From the NCBI RefSeq assembly GCF_900095845.1, contig NZ_FMIX01000004.1, positions 317,501-381,500 on the forward strand: DNA of 64,000 nucleotides, written 5' to 3'. Both the position numbers and the translations under genes were made by a program. Shown here in pieces: positions 1-9,780 of the stretch (positions are counted from its first letter, which is position 1; the number at the start of each line of letters is the position of its first letter). This DNA is from Streptococcus timonensis. Its GTDB lineage: Bacteria; Bacillota; Bacilli; Lactobacillales; Streptococcaceae. Under the pieces are notes generated by a model. It worked only from the letters and a program-made list of their open reading frames with translations. It searched no databases and was not told the origin of the DNA.

Positions 1-1
1 G

Positions 2-3000
2 ACTCATGAAAATAAAGAGCAAGGATGGGCGAACATATTGATTGATAATCGAGTAAGAGAATTCAACCAAAACTGGCATTTCAAGCTCAACGCCAATGCT
101 AAAGATGCAGTCAAGCCAGATGCCGATGTTTCTAGTTGGAAGAAATTAGACCTTCCTCATGACTGGAGTATCTACAATGACTTTGACCATGACTCACCTG
201 CCCAAAACGAAGGTGGGCAACTTAATGGTGGTGATGCTTGGTATCGTAAGACCTTTAAACTCGATGAAGAAGACCTCAATAAGAATGTTCGTATCACATT
301 TGATGGGGTTTACATGGATTCTCAGGTTTATGTAAATGGACAGCTAGTTGGTCACTATCCAAATGGTTACAACCAATTCTCATATGACATCACTGACTAT
401 CTCCATAAAGACGGTCGCGAGAATGTCGTAGCAGTGCATGCAATCAACAAACAACCAAGTAGCCGTTGGTACTCAGGAAGCGGGATTTACCGTGATGTTA
501 CCCTTCAAGTCACAGATAAGGTTCATACTGAGAAAAATGGAACAACTATCTTAACACCAGACCTTGAAAAACAACAAAATGGCAAGGTTGATACTCATGT
601 AACAAGTAAGATTGTCAATACTGATGATAAAGATCATGAAATTCTTGCTGAGTATCAAATCATTGAACGTAATGGTCAAGCTGTAACGGATCTAGTTCGT
701 ACAGCTAGTCAAGTCTTGAAAGCTCATCAATCAGCCAGCTTGAATGCTATTTTACAAGTTGATAAACCAAAACTTTGGACAGTTAATAGCGACAAGCCTG
801 CCCTTTACGAATTGGTGACACGTGTTTATCGTGATGGTCAATTGGTCGATGCTAAGAAGGACTTGTTTGGTTACCGTTACTACAACTGGACACCAAATGA
901 AGGCTTCTCTTTGAATGGTGAACGTATTAAATTCCATGGAGTTTCTCTTCACCATGACCATGGTGCTCTTGGAGCTGAAGAAAACTATAAGGCAGAATAC
1001 CGTCGTCTGAAACAAATGAAGGATATGGGTGTAAACTCTATCCGTACAACTCACAACCCAGCTAGTGAGCAGACTTTGCAGATTGCTGCTGAGCTTGGTT
1101 TGTTGGTCCAAGAAGAAGCCTTCGATACTTGGTATGGTGGTAAGAAACCATATGACTACGGTCGCTTCTTTGATAAAGATGCCACTCACCCAGATGCTAA
1201 AAAAGGTGAAAAATGGTCTGATTTTGACCTTCGTACCATGGTTGAACGAGGAAAGAACAACCCTGCTATCGTTATGTGGTCTATCGGTAATGAAATCGGT
1301 GAAGCAGACGGAAAACCTCGTTCTTTAGCAACAGTTAAACGCTTGGTTCAAGTTATTAAGGCTGTTGATAAGACACGCTATGTCACTATGGGAGCAGATA
1401 AGTTCCGCTTTGGTGATGGTAGTGGTGACCATGAAAATATTGCCAATGAACTTGATGCCGTTGGTTTTAACTACTCAGAAGATAACTACAAGAAACTTCG
1501 TGCGGAACATCCAAATTGGTTGATTTACGGATCTGAAACTTCCTCAGCTACTCGTACACGTGGAAGTTATTTCCGCCCAGAACGTGAATTGGTCCACAGC
1601 AATCAGGCTTACCGTCATTACGAGCAATCAGACTACGGTAATGACCGTGTTGGTTGGGGTAAAACAGCTACAGCATCTTGGACTTTTGACCGTGACAATG
1701 CTGGTTATGCAGGTCAGTTCATCTGGACAGGTACGGACTATATCGGTGAACCGACTCCATGGCACAACCAAAACCACACACCGGTTAAAAGCTCTTACTT
1801 TGGTATCGTAGATACAGCTGGTATTCCAAAGAATGATTACTACTTGTACCAAAGCCAATGGGTTTCTGCTGAGAAGAAACCAATGGTTCACTTGCTTCCT
1901 CACTGGAACTGGGAAAATCCTACCCTAAAAGAGAATGTAGCTGATGCAGATGGTAAGATTCCTGTTCGTGCATTTTCAAATGCTGCAAGTGTGGAACTGT
2001 TCTTAAATGGTGAGTCACTAGGTAAGAAAAACTTTAACAAGAAACAAACAAGTGATGGACGCACTTACCAAGAAGGTGCCAACGCTAATGAACTTTACCT
2101 TGAATGGAAGGTCGCTTTTGAAGCAGGTACTTTAGAAGCAGTAGCTCGTGACGAAGCTGGTAATATCGTTGCTCGTGATAAGATTGTGACTGCTGGAGAA
2201 CCTGCAGGGGTTCGTTTGGTCAAAGAAGAAAATGCTATCGCAGCTGACGGAAAAGACCTCACTTATATCTATTACGAAATTGTTGACAGTAAAGGTAACG
2301 TAGTTCCTACAGCCAATAATCTTGTTCGCTTCCAGTTGCATGGACAAGGTCAAATTGTCGGTGTGGATAACGGGGAACAAGCCAGCCGTGAACATTACAA
2401 AGAACAAGCAGATGGTTCATGGATTCGCAAAGCCTTTAATGGTAAGGGTGTTGTGATTGTTAAGTCAACTGAGCAAACAGGTAAATTCACCTTGACTGCT
2501 CACTCTGATTTCTTGAAATCTGGTCAAACAACTATCTTTACAGGTAAGAAAGACCAAGAGGAAAAAACTGTTTTTGGTACAGAGGTTCCTAAAGTTCGTA
2601 CAGTAATCTGTCAAGCAGCGAAAATGCCTTCAAAAGTAGGATTTATCTACAGTGATGGCAGCCGTGCAAAACTTCCAGTAGAATGGTCCGCAGTTGATGT
2701 CAACCAACCTGGTATTTTTACTGTTAAAGGTGTGGCTGACGGAAGAGATGTGGAAGCGCGTGTTGAAGTCTTGGCACTCGAAGCAGAATTACCTGTAGTT
2801 AAGAGAATTGCACCAAGTACAGATCTGAGTACGGTTGATCCATCTGTTAGCTATGTATTGTCAGATGGTACTGTAGGAAGCTATGATGTTGATAAGTGGG
2901 AAGTTGCAGCTGAAGATCAAGCTAAATTAACTATTCCAGGCTCTCGTATCCAAGCCAAAGGAATTTCAGGTGATGATGAAATCGCTGCAACCTTTGTAGT

Positions 3001-4780
3001 TGCCGAAGGTCAAGCGGCTTCACCAGTAGTACCGACTGTAACTGTTGCAGACCAGCCTGTAGAAGGACTCTCAACTGATCAACAGGTTCTATACCATAAA
3101 CTTGCTTATGGAGCTACTTTGCCTGAAGTCAAAGCTTTAGCTGAAAATGCGCAAGTTACTGTTATTCAAGCTAACGAAGCAAATGGTATGCGTGCTAGTA
3201 TTTATGTTCAACCAAATGATGGTGGAGCACTTCAGACTTATGCTATCCAATTCTTACAAGAAGCTCCTCAGATTGAACGTTTAAGCCTAGAAGTTGAAAA
3301 TGCAGACGCACTGAAAGAAGACCAAACAGTTGGTATCAAAATCTTGGCTCATTATCAAGATGGAACTCAGGCCGTATTAAAAGCTGACAAGGTAACCTTC
3401 TCAACATCAGGTGAAGGAGACGTAACTGTTCGTAAAGGTATGCTTGAATTGCATAAACCTGGTCAAGTAACTTTGAAAGCTCAATTTGAAGGAGCTGAAG
3501 GTCAGATTGACTTGAACATTCAGGCAAATACTGAAAATAAAGTTGTCCAGGCCATTCGTCCAGTAAGTGTCGTGACAGGTTTGAACCAAGAACCAAGTCT
3601 ACCTGATACAGTAACTGTAGAGTACGATAAAGGTTTTCCAAAAGTTCACAAGGTAACTTGGCAAGCAGTTGCTAAGGAAGACCTTGCTAAATACAATAGC
3701 TTTGATGTTCTAGGTAAAGTAGAAGGAATTGAAAACGAAGCTCATGCTAAAGTTTCTGTAGAAGGTATCATTGCAGTCGAAGAAGTGACTACAACAACTC
3801 CAGTTTCAGAAGCTCCTCAATTACCAGAAAGTATTCGTACTTACCACTCAAACGGCCAAGTATCTTCAGCTAAAGTGACTTGGGATGCTATTGACCCAAG
3901 CCAATATGCAACTGAAGGTAGCTATACAGTGACAGGGCATGTCGAAGGTACTCAGTTACCAACGAAACTTCATGTGCGTGTTTCTGCTCAGACAGAAACT
4001 GGTGCTAACATTTCTGACCAGTGGACAGGTTCAGAGTTGCCACTTGCCTTTGCATCAGACTCAAATCCAAGTGACTCGGTAGCAAATGTTAATGATAAAC
4101 TAATCTCATACAACAACCAACCAGCTAACCGTTGGACAAACTGGAACCGTACAAGTGAAGCATCGGTCGGAATCCTATTTGGTGACTCTGGAATTATGTC
4201 TAAACGTTCAGTTGACAATCTCAATGTTGCCTTCCACGAAGACCACGGTGTTGGTGCACCTAAGTCTTATGTCATCGAATACTATGTAGGAACAGATGTT
4301 CCAACAGTTCCTAAGAACCCAAGCTTTGTAGCTAGTGAAGACCACGTCTTTAACGATGACAATAACTGGAAACAAGTGACAAATCTTAAAGCTCCAGATC
4401 AAGTGAAAGCTGGAGAAATGACCCACTTTAGCTTTGATAAAGTCAACACATACGCGGTTCGCATCCGTATGGTTAGAGAAGATGGGAAAAAAGGTATCTC
4501 TATTACAGAAATTCAAATCTTTTCTAAACAAGTAGCTGCAGCTAAGAAAGCTTATGCTCAAATCCAAGTAGATGGAAAAGATTTGCCAGACTTTAACCCA
4601 GGCTTGACTGACTATTATATAGAAGCTAAAGAAGACCAAGCAGTAACTGTAATGGCAAGTGTATCAGATAATGGTATTGCAACAATTGTACCAAGCGTAC
4701 GTGAAGGTGATCCAGTTCGTGTTGTTGTCAAGGCTGAGAATGGAGATATTCTAGGAAAATACCGTCTACACTTCTGTTGA
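2..4780 (+). CDS. bgaA: Beta-galactosidase BgaA, 5'-partial, C-terminally truncated
   Basis: Family 2 glycoside hydrolase that removes terminal beta-galactose from host glycans. The frame is open to the left window edge, so the true start, signal peptide and first residues lie outside. Order seen: GH2 sugar-binding and Ig-like domains, a TIM barrel with the acid/base Glu in MWSIGNEIGE (codon at 1292) and the nucleophile Glu in IYGSETSS (codon at 1535), a series of bacterial Ig-like modules, then a carbohydrate-binding-like module around 4000-4540 (RWTNW, ITEIQIF). The spacing of the two Glu (81 residues) is the one I recall for pneumococcal BgaA. The protein stops right after KYRLHFC. Pneumococcal BgaA continues with a second binding module, a G5 domain and an LPxTG anchor, all absent here. 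It is therefore either a released enzyme or a decaying gene. Confidence 0.93.
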   Translation, partial: THENKEQGWANILIDNRVREFNQNWHFKLNANAKDAVKPDADVSSWKKLDLPHDWSIYNDFDHDSPAQNEGGQLNGGDAWYRKTFKLDEEDLNKNVRITFDGVYMDSQVYVNGQLVGHYPNGYNQFSYDITDYLHKDGRENVVAVHAINKQPSSRWYSGSGIYRDVTLQVTDKVHTEKNGTTILTPDLEKQQNGKVDTHVTSKIVNTDDKDHEILAEYQIIERNGQAVTDLVRTASQVLKAHQSASLNAILQVDKPKLWTVNSDKPALYELVTRVYRDGQLVDAKKDLFGYRYYNWTPNEGFSLNGERIKFHGVSLHHDHGALGAEENYKAEYRRLKQMKDMGVNSIRTTHNPASEQTLQIAAELGLLVQEEAFDTWYGGKKPYDYGRFFDKDATHPDAKKGEKWSDFDLRTMVERGKNNPAIVMWSIGNEIGEADGKPRSLATVKRLVQVIKAVDKTRYVTMGADKFRFGDGSGDHENIANELDAVGFNYSEDNYKKLRAEHPNWLIYGSETSSATRTRGSYFRPERELVHSNQAYRHYEQSDYGNDRVGWGKTATASWTFDRDNAGYAGQFIWTGTDYIGEPTPWHNQNHTPVKSSYFGIVDTAGIPKNDYYLYQSQWVSAEKKPMVHLLPHWNWENPTLKENVADADGKIPVRAFSNAASVELFLNGESLGKKNFNKKQTSDGRTYQEGANANELYLEWKVAFEAGTLEAVARDEAGNIVARDKIVTAGEPAGVRLVKEENAIAADGKDLTYIYYEIVDSKGNVVPTANNLVRFQLHGQGQIVGVDNGEQASREHYKEQADGSWIRKAFNGKGVVIVKSTEQTGKFTLTAHSDFLKSGQTTIFTGKKDQEEKTVFGTEVPKVRTVICQAAKMPSKVGFIYSDGSRAKLPVEWSAVDVNQPGIFTVKGVADGRDVEARVEVLALEAELPVVKRIAPSTDLSTVDPSVSYVLSDGTVGSYDVDKWEVAAEDQAKLTIPGSRIQAKGISGDDEIAATFVVAEGQAASPVVPTVTVADQPVEGLSTDQQVLYHKLAYGATLPEVKALAENAQVTVIQANEANGMRASIYVQPNDGGALQTYAIQFLQEAPQIERLSLEVENADALKEDQTVGIKILAHYQDGTQAVLKADKVTFSTSGEGDVTVRKGMLELHKPGQVTLKAQFEGAEGQIDLNIQANTENKVVQAIRPVSVVTGLNQEPSLPDTVTVEYDKGFPKVHKVTWQAVAKEDLAKYNSFDVLGKVEGIENEAHAKVSVEGIIAVEEVTTTTPVSEAPQLPESIRTYHSNGQVSSAKVTWDAIDPSQYATEGSYTVTGHVEGTQLPTKLHVRVSAQTETGANISDQWTGSELPLAFASDSNPSDSVANVNDKLISYNNQPANRWTNWNRTSEASVGILFGDSGIMSKRSVDNLNVAFHEDHGVGAPKSYVIEYYVGTDVPTVPKNPSFVASEDHVFNDDNNWKQVTNLKAPDQVKAGEMTHFSFDKVNTYAVRIRMVREDGKKGISITEIQIFSKQVAAAKKAYAQIQVDGKDLPDFNPGLTDYYIEAKEDQAVTVMASVSDNGIATIVPSVREGDPVRVVVKAENGDILGKYRLHFC

Positions 4781-4814
4781 GCACACACGTGGAAGTAATG
4801 AGAAAAACTGAAGC

Positions 4815-4842
4815 AGAGAGGACCAAAGTGTCCTCTCTTTTC
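4815..4842 (+). terminator. Intrinsic terminator after bgaA
   Basis: A 9-bp perfect stem (AGAGAGGAC / GTCCTCTCT, loop CAAAGT) runs into TTTTC. It lies 35 bp after the early bgaA stop, so the transcript end is intact although the coding end is not. Confidence 0.85.
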
Positions 4843-4921
4843 TATCTTATATTTGCTTTAATTCTCACTGCAAAAGAGTTATAATATAGGTGAAAATAAG
4901 GGGAGAAAGGGGAGTGAAAAG

Positions 4922-5623
4922 ATGGCTTATATTGAGATGAAAAACAGCTATAAGAGGTATCATACTGGTGATACAGAAATTGTAGCTAATCGGGATGTGA
5001 GTTTCGAGATTGAAAAGGGAGAACTAGTCATTATCCTTGGTTCGTCTGGAGCAGGAAAGTCAACCGTTTTAAATATTCTAGGTGGAATGGATACCAATGA
5101 TGAAGGACAAGTCTGGATTGACGGAATCAATATCTCGGATTTTACTTCTCATCAGAGAACCAACTATCGTAGAAATGACGTTGGATTTGTCTTTCAATTT
5201 TACAACTTGGTTTCTAACTTGACTGCCAAAGAAAATGTCGAGTTGGCATCAGAAATTGTCTCAGATGCCTTAGATCCTGAGCAAGTTCTAAAGGACGTAG
5301 GTTTAGGCAATCGTCTCAATAATTTTCCAGCTCAGTTATCAGGTGGGGAACAACAAAGGGTATCTATTGCTCGAGCTGTGGCTAAAAATCCCAAAATTCT
5401 CCTCTGTGATGAGCCAACGGGAGCTTTGGACTACCAGACTGGTAAGCAGGTTTTAAAGATTCTTCAAGAAATGTCATGTAAGAAGGGCGCTACCGTTGTC
5501 ATCGTGACCCATAACGCTTCCCTAGCTCCTATAGCTGATCGCGTGATTCAGATGCATGATGCTGGTGTCAAGAGTGTTGTTATCAATCCTCAACCACAGG
5601 ATATTGATGATTTGGAGTACTGA
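4922..5623 (+). CDS. ABC transporter ATP-binding protein (LolD/MacB type)
   Basis: ATPase subunit of an FtsX-type (type VII) ABC system. Walker [10 protein letters not shown] is at residues 40-48, the Q-loop in VFQFYN at about 90-94, the signature LSGGEQQ at 139-145, Walker B ILLCDEP at 159-165 and the switch His at 197. The 233-residue length is normal for the family. The start has a strong purine-rich site (GGGGAGAAAGGGG) just upstream and a TATAAT at 4880-4885. It is followed after 1 bp by the permease gene, so the two form an operon. Such pairs move lipids, peptides or antimicrobials, or act mechanically on cell-wall enzymes; the substrate cannot be told from sequence. No two-component system sits beside it, unlike many bacitracin-type modules. 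Confidence 0.93.
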   Translation: MAYIEMKNSYKRYHTGDTEIVANRDVSFEIEKGELVIILGSSGAGKSTVLNILGGMDTNDEGQVWIDGINISDFTSHQRTNYRRNDVGFVFQFYNLVSNLTAKENVELASEIVSDALDPEQVLKDVGLGNRLNNFPAQLSGGEQQRVSIARAVAKNPKILLCDEPTGALDYQTGKQVLKILQEMSCKKGATVVIVTHNASLAPIADRVIQMHDAGVKSVVINPQPQDIDDLEY

Positions 5624-5624
5624 G

Positions 5625-8330
5625 ATGAAAAGAAAGACTTATTGGAAAGACCTGCTCCAGTCTTTCACAGGTTCAAAAGGGAGATTTCTATCCATTCTAA
5701 CTTTAATGATGTTAGGTTCTTTGGCCCTAGTCGGTCTCAAGGTGGCCAGTCCCAATATGGAGCGAACAGCTTGGACTTTTCTGAAAAATACCAATGCAGC
5801 AGATACTATTGTTATAGCAGATTACGGTCTAGATCAGGCAGATCAGACAGAATTGCAAACTCTATCAGGAGTAGATGTCGAATTTGGTTATATGACGGAT
5901 TTGACATTAGAGGATAGTGAAGATGCCATACGGATTTTTTCTAAAACCGAAAATATTTCAAAATTTGAGGTGATCCTAGGTAGATTGCCTGAAAAAGAAG
6001 ATGAATTGGCTCTAGCTGATTTTTGGAAAGATCGCTATCAAATTGGGCAAGTCATTCATTTGAGTCCAAAAAATGGCAGTAATTCACAGTTGAAGCGAGA
6101 TAGCTATACTATTACAGGCTTTATCCACTCTCCAGATATTTTTTCAAAATCAGATATGGGGAGTTCAGCCAGTGGTAATGGGAACTTATCAGCCTATGGA
6201 GTTGTAACAAAAGATAACTTTAAGAGCTCTGTTTACACGATTGCCCGCCTGCGTTTTAACAGTCTGACAGATGTCAATCCTTTTTCCGTTGATTATGAGA
6301 AAAAGCTGGAGGAAGAAGAAGCGACTCTCAAGGAACTAGTTGCTGATAATGGTCAAGCTCGACTTGAGAAAATGAAGAAAGAGGCTCAAAAATCACTTGA
6401 CGACGGGAAGAAAAAACTGGATGAGGCGGAGAGTAACTTAACAGCTGGCAAGAAACGTTTACAAGAAATCGAAAGTAGGCTTAAAGGTCAAGATGCCCAG
6501 TTAAGCCAACTACCAGAACCCTACAAAAGTCAAATATCTAGTCAGGTAGAAGAAGCCAGGAAACAACTGAAACAAGAAAAGGAAAAACTAAGCCAAGCTG
6601 AAAAGGATTTTACTAAGGAAAAGGCTAAATGGCAGACCAGTCAGGATGAGGTAAATGCTCTTACAGAGCCAACCTATCATGTCTACAATCGAAAAAGCTC
6701 TCCTACCGGCCAAGGTTATCTCATGTATAGTAACTCAGCCATGAGTATTCGTGCCGTGGGAAATATCTTTCCAGTCGTTCTCTATGCCGTCGCAGCTATG
6801 GTTACCTTTACCACCATGACTCGATTTGTAGATGAGGAAAGAACAAATGCTGGGATTTTCAAAGCTCTAGGCTACCATAGCAAAGACATCATCGCTAAGT
6901 TTGTAATTTATGGTCTGTTTGCTGGCACTCTTGGAACTCTTCTAGGGATTCTGATTGGCCATTATGTCCTAGCACCCACAATCTCACATATCATCACCGA
7001 GCGAATGATTGTTGGTGAGAATCAACAGTATTTTTACTGGACCTATAGTTGCTTAGCTCTGGGGCTTAGCTTAGTAGCTAGTGTCCTACCTGCCTACCTT
7101 GTATTTCGCAGAGACTTGCATGAAGAAGCGGCTCAATTATTACTACCCAAACCACCAGTCAAGGGTTCTAAAATTCTCTTGGAGCGCATCACATTTATCT
7201 GGTCACATTTGAGCTTTACCCAAAAAGTTACAGCTCGCAACATTTTCCGTTATAAGCAACGGATGCTGATGACCATTTTTGGAGTTGCAGGTTCAGTAGC
7301 CCTCCTCTTTGCAGGACTTGGTATTCAATCCTCTGTTGTTGGTGTGGCAGATAGGCAGTTTAAGGACCTGCAACAATACCAGATGATTCTCTCTGTCAAT
7401 ACTAGGACCTCAGATTCTGATAAGTCTAAGCTAGAAGAAAAACTGAAGAGTAATGAAGTTGAAGACTACCGTTTGATTTCTTCCAAGCAAATTGAAGAAA
7501 AGTATTCCGGCAAGGCAGGTATTCAAACCGTGACTATCATGGTAACGGATAAGGATGACCTGGCTCCCTTTGTTCAATTAGAAAAAAATGGTGAAAAACT
7601 GGACTTATCAGATGGAGTTATCCTGACAGAAAAATTAGCTCAGTTGGCTGGAGTTTCTGTTGGTGACAACTTTACAATCGATGGGAAAACCTTTAAAGTT
7701 GGCGCTATTACCGAGCACTATGTAGGTCACTTTGTCTATATGAATCAAAAGACCTATGAAGCCATTTATGGGCAAGCAGCCAAGATGAATACTTATCTTG
7801 TCCAACTCAAGGATAAAAGTGAAGGGAATACCGAAAGAGTTGCGGGTGAATTTATGGAGCTAGCTACTGTCAGTGGTCTCGTTCAAAATGCTTCTACTAT
7901 CCAACTCTTTGAAAGTTTTGCCGATTCCCTTAACCAAACAATGGCAATTTTGGTACTGGTATCGGTGCTTTTAGCTATTGTGATTCTCTATAATCTGACA
8001 AATATCAATGTTGCTGAACGAATTCGTGAACTTTCCACCATCAAGGTCCTTGGTTTTCACAATCAAGAAGTGACTCTTTATATTTATCGGGAAACTATCT
8101 TATTGTCACTAGTCGGAACGATTTTAGGCTTAGGATCAGGTTATTATCTCCATCAATTTTTAATCCAGATGATTGCTCCTGGCAGCTTCCGCTTTCAACC
8201 AAAAGTAGGTTGGGAAGTGTATCTAATCCCAGTTTTAGCAGTTAGTGTTATACTGACAATTCTTGGATTTTTTGTAAATCATTATCTGAGAAAGCTTGAT
8301 ATGCTAGAAGCCCTCAAGTCGGTAGAATAG
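5625..8330 (+). CDS. FtsX-family ABC transporter permease with coiled-coil extracellular region
   Basis: Membrane subunit of the exporter encoded with the preceding ATPase. The start chosen is the ATG 1 bp after the ATPase stop, with GGAG 7 bp upstream; a longer in-frame ORF from 5556 overlaps the ATPase and lacks a ribosome site. The 901 residues contain a first membrane helix at about 20-40 and a large extracellular part with a long charged coiled coil at about 226-345 (KKLDEAESNL, KQLKQEKEKLSQAEKDF). An FtsX core follows at about 380-510 (SIRAVGNIFPVVLY), then a second helix near 555-575, another extracellular domain and three C-terminal helices ending ALKSVE. The duplicated FtsX layout resembles YtrF/SalY-type permeases. 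Substrate unknown. Confidence 0.9.
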   Translation: MKRKTYWKDLLQSFTGSKGRFLSILTLMMLGSLALVGLKVASPNMERTAWTFLKNTNAADTIVIADYGLDQADQTELQTLSGVDVEFGYMTDLTLEDSEDAIRIFSKTENISKFEVILGRLPEKEDELALADFWKDRYQIGQVIHLSPKNGSNSQLKRDSYTITGFIHSPDIFSKSDMGSSASGNGNLSAYGVVTKDNFKSSVYTIARLRFNSLTDVNPFSVDYEKKLEEEEATLKELVADNGQARLEKMKKEAQKSLDDGKKKLDEAESNLTAGKKRLQEIESRLKGQDAQLSQLPEPYKSQISSQVEEARKQLKQEKEKLSQAEKDFTKEKAKWQTSQDEVNALTEPTYHVYNRKSSPTGQGYLMYSNSAMSIRAVGNIFPVVLYAVAAMVTFTTMTRFVDEERTNAGIFKALGYHSKDIIAKFVIYGLFAGTLGTLLGILIGHYVLAPTISHIITERMIVGENQQYFYWTYSCLALGLSLVASVLPAYLVFRRDLHEEAAQLLLPKPPVKGSKILLERITFIWSHLSFTQKVTARNIFRYKQRMLMTIFGVAGSVALLFAGLGIQSSVVGVADRQFKDLQQYQMILSVNTRTSDSDKSKLEEKLKSNEVEDYRLISSKQIEEKYSGKAGIQTVTIMVTDKDDLAPFVQLEKNGEKLDLSDGVILTEKLAQLAGVSVGDNFTIDGKTFKVGAITEHYVGHFVYMNQKTYEAIYGQAAKMNTYLVQLKDKSEGNTERVAGEFMELATVSGLVQNASTIQLFESFADSLNQTMAILVLVSVLLAIVILYNLTNINVAERIRELSTIKVLGFHNQEVTLYIYRETILLSLVGTILGLGSGYYLHQFLIQMIAPGSFRFQPKVGWEVYLIPVLAVSVILTILGFFVNHYLRKLDMLEALKSVE

Positions 8331-8352
8331 GTTTTTCATCACAAAAAACAAA

Positions 8353-8380
8353 TAAGAAAGCCCTTTGTGGCTTTTTTATT
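8353..8380 (+). terminator. Terminator after ABC exporter
   Basis: Short hairpin AAAGCC / GGCTTT with loop CTTTGT followed by a T-run, 25 bp after the permease stop. An extended -10 (TGG TAAAAT, 8391-8399) for murD lies just beyond. Confidence 0.75.
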
Positions 8381-8426
8381 TTCATAAAAATGGTAAAATA
8401 GTAAGAGTAGAAATGGAGTTCTAGAT

Positions 8427-9779
8427 ATGAAACGAATTGATCAATTTGAGAATAAGAAAGTATTAGTCCTCGGCTTGGCTAAATCTGGTGAGTCAGCAGC
8501 TCGTCTCTTGGACAAGCTTGGTGCCATTGTAACGGTTAATGATGGAAAGCCTTTTGAGGAAAATCCAGCAGCACAAAGTCTCTTGGAAGATGGTATCAAG
8601 GTTGTAACTGGTGGTCATCCCTTGGAATTGTTGGATGAAGATTTTGCCCTCATGGTGAAAAATCCTGGTATTCCTTATAGCAATCCTATGATTGAAAAAG
8701 CTCTAGAAAAAGGTATCCCAGTTTTGACTGAGGTTGAGTTAGCCTACTTGATTTCTGATGCACCAATCGTCGGTATTACTGGTTCAAATGGTAAGACTAC
8801 GACTACAACTATGATTGGGGAAGTTCTAACTGCTGCAGGACAAAATGGACTCTTATCAGGTAACATCGGTTATCCTGCTAGTCAGGTTGCTCAAACTGCG
8901 ACAGATAAGGACACCCTTGTCATGGAACTTTCTTCTTTCCAATTAATGGGAATCCAGGAATTCCATCCTGAAATTGCTGTTATTACCAACCTGATGCCAA
9001 CGCATATTGACTATCACGGTTCTTTTGAAGACTATGTGGCAGCCAAGTGGAATATCCAAAGCAATATGACAGCAGCTGATTACCTAGTATTGAACTTCAA
9101 CCAGGAATTAGCTAAAGAACTTGCGACAAAGACAAATGCGACTGTAGTACCATTCTCAACCCTTGAAAAGGTTGACGGAGCCTATCTAGAAGATGGTCTT
9201 CTTTACTTCCGTGGTGAAAAGGTTATGGCAGCTGATGAGATTGGTGTGCCAGGTAGCCATAATGTGGAAAATGCCCTTGCAACCATTGCCGTTGCTAAAC
9301 TTCGTGGAGTAGACAATGAAACTATCAAGGAAACCTTGTCAGCCTTTGGTGGTGTCAAGCACCGTCTCCAGTATGTTGATGAAATCAAGGATGTAAAATT
9401 CTACAACGATAGCAAGTCAACCAATATCTTGGCGACTCAAAAAGCCTTGTCTGGATTTGACAATAGCAAGGTTATCTTGATTGCGGGTGGTTTGGACCGT
9501 GGTAATGAGTTTGACGAGTTGGTTCCGGATATTACTGGCCTTAAGAAAATGGTCATCCTCGGTCAGTCTGCAAAGCGTGTCAAACGTGCAGCTGATAAGG
9601 CTGGTGTGGCTTATGTCGACGCGACAGATATTGCTGATGCAACCCGCAAGGCTTATGAACTTGCAGAAGCAGGAGATACAGTTCTACTAAGTCCTGCTAA
9701 TGCAAGCTGGGATATGTATGCCAACTTTGAAGTTCGTGGGGATTTGTTCCTTGCTACAGTCGCGGAGTTAAAAGGATAA
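8427..9779 (+). CDS. murD: UDP-N-acetylmuramoyl-L-alanine--D-glutamate ligase
   Basis: Cytoplasmic Mur ligase that adds D-Glu to UDP-MurNAc-L-Ala using ATP. The 450 residues are usual for the family. The N-terminal UDP-binding fold starts [17 protein letters not shown], and the ATP loop [12 protein letters not shown] is at 116-127. The conserved [17 protein letters not shown] and C-terminal [12 protein letters not shown] blocks, all MurD-specific, are present. It is followed by murG after 1 bp and then divIB, the standard streptococcal division and cell-wall cluster. An extended -10 (TGGTAAAAT) is about 30 bp upstream of the start. Confidence 0.98.
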   Translation: MKRIDQFENKKVLVLGLAKSGESAARLLDKLGAIVTVNDGKPFEENPAAQSLLEDGIKVVTGGHPLELLDEDFALMVKNPGIPYSNPMIEKALEKGIPVLTEVELAYLISDAPIVGITGSNGKTTTTTMIGEVLTAAGQNGLLSGNIGYPASQVAQTATDKDTLVMELSSFQLMGIQEFHPEIAVITNLMPTHIDYHGSFEDYVAAKWNIQSNMTAADYLVLNFNQELAKELATKTNATVVPFSTLEKVDGAYLEDGLLYFRGEKVMAADEIGVPGSHNVENALATIAVAKLRGVDNETIKETLSAFGGVKHRLQYVDEIKDVKFYNDSKSTNILATQKALSGFDNSKVILIAGGLDRGNEFDELVPDITGLKKMVILGQSAKRVKRAADKAGVAYVDATDIADATRKAYELAEAGDTVLLSPANASWDMYANFEVRGDLFLATVAELKG

Positions 9780-9780
9780 T

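Noticed and set aside
752..1189. Minus-strand open frame inside bgaA
   Set aside because: Lies fully within the bgaA coding frame, no ribosome site, no family pattern; a shadow frame.
4208..4639. Second long minus-strand frame inside the 3' part of bgaA
   Set aside because: Same reasons; Cys/Phe/Ser-rich composition typical of an antisense shadow.
5556..5624. Upstream extension of the FtsX-type permease gene
   Set aside because: Overlaps the ATPase coding end and lacks a ribosome site; ATG 5625 is well placed.
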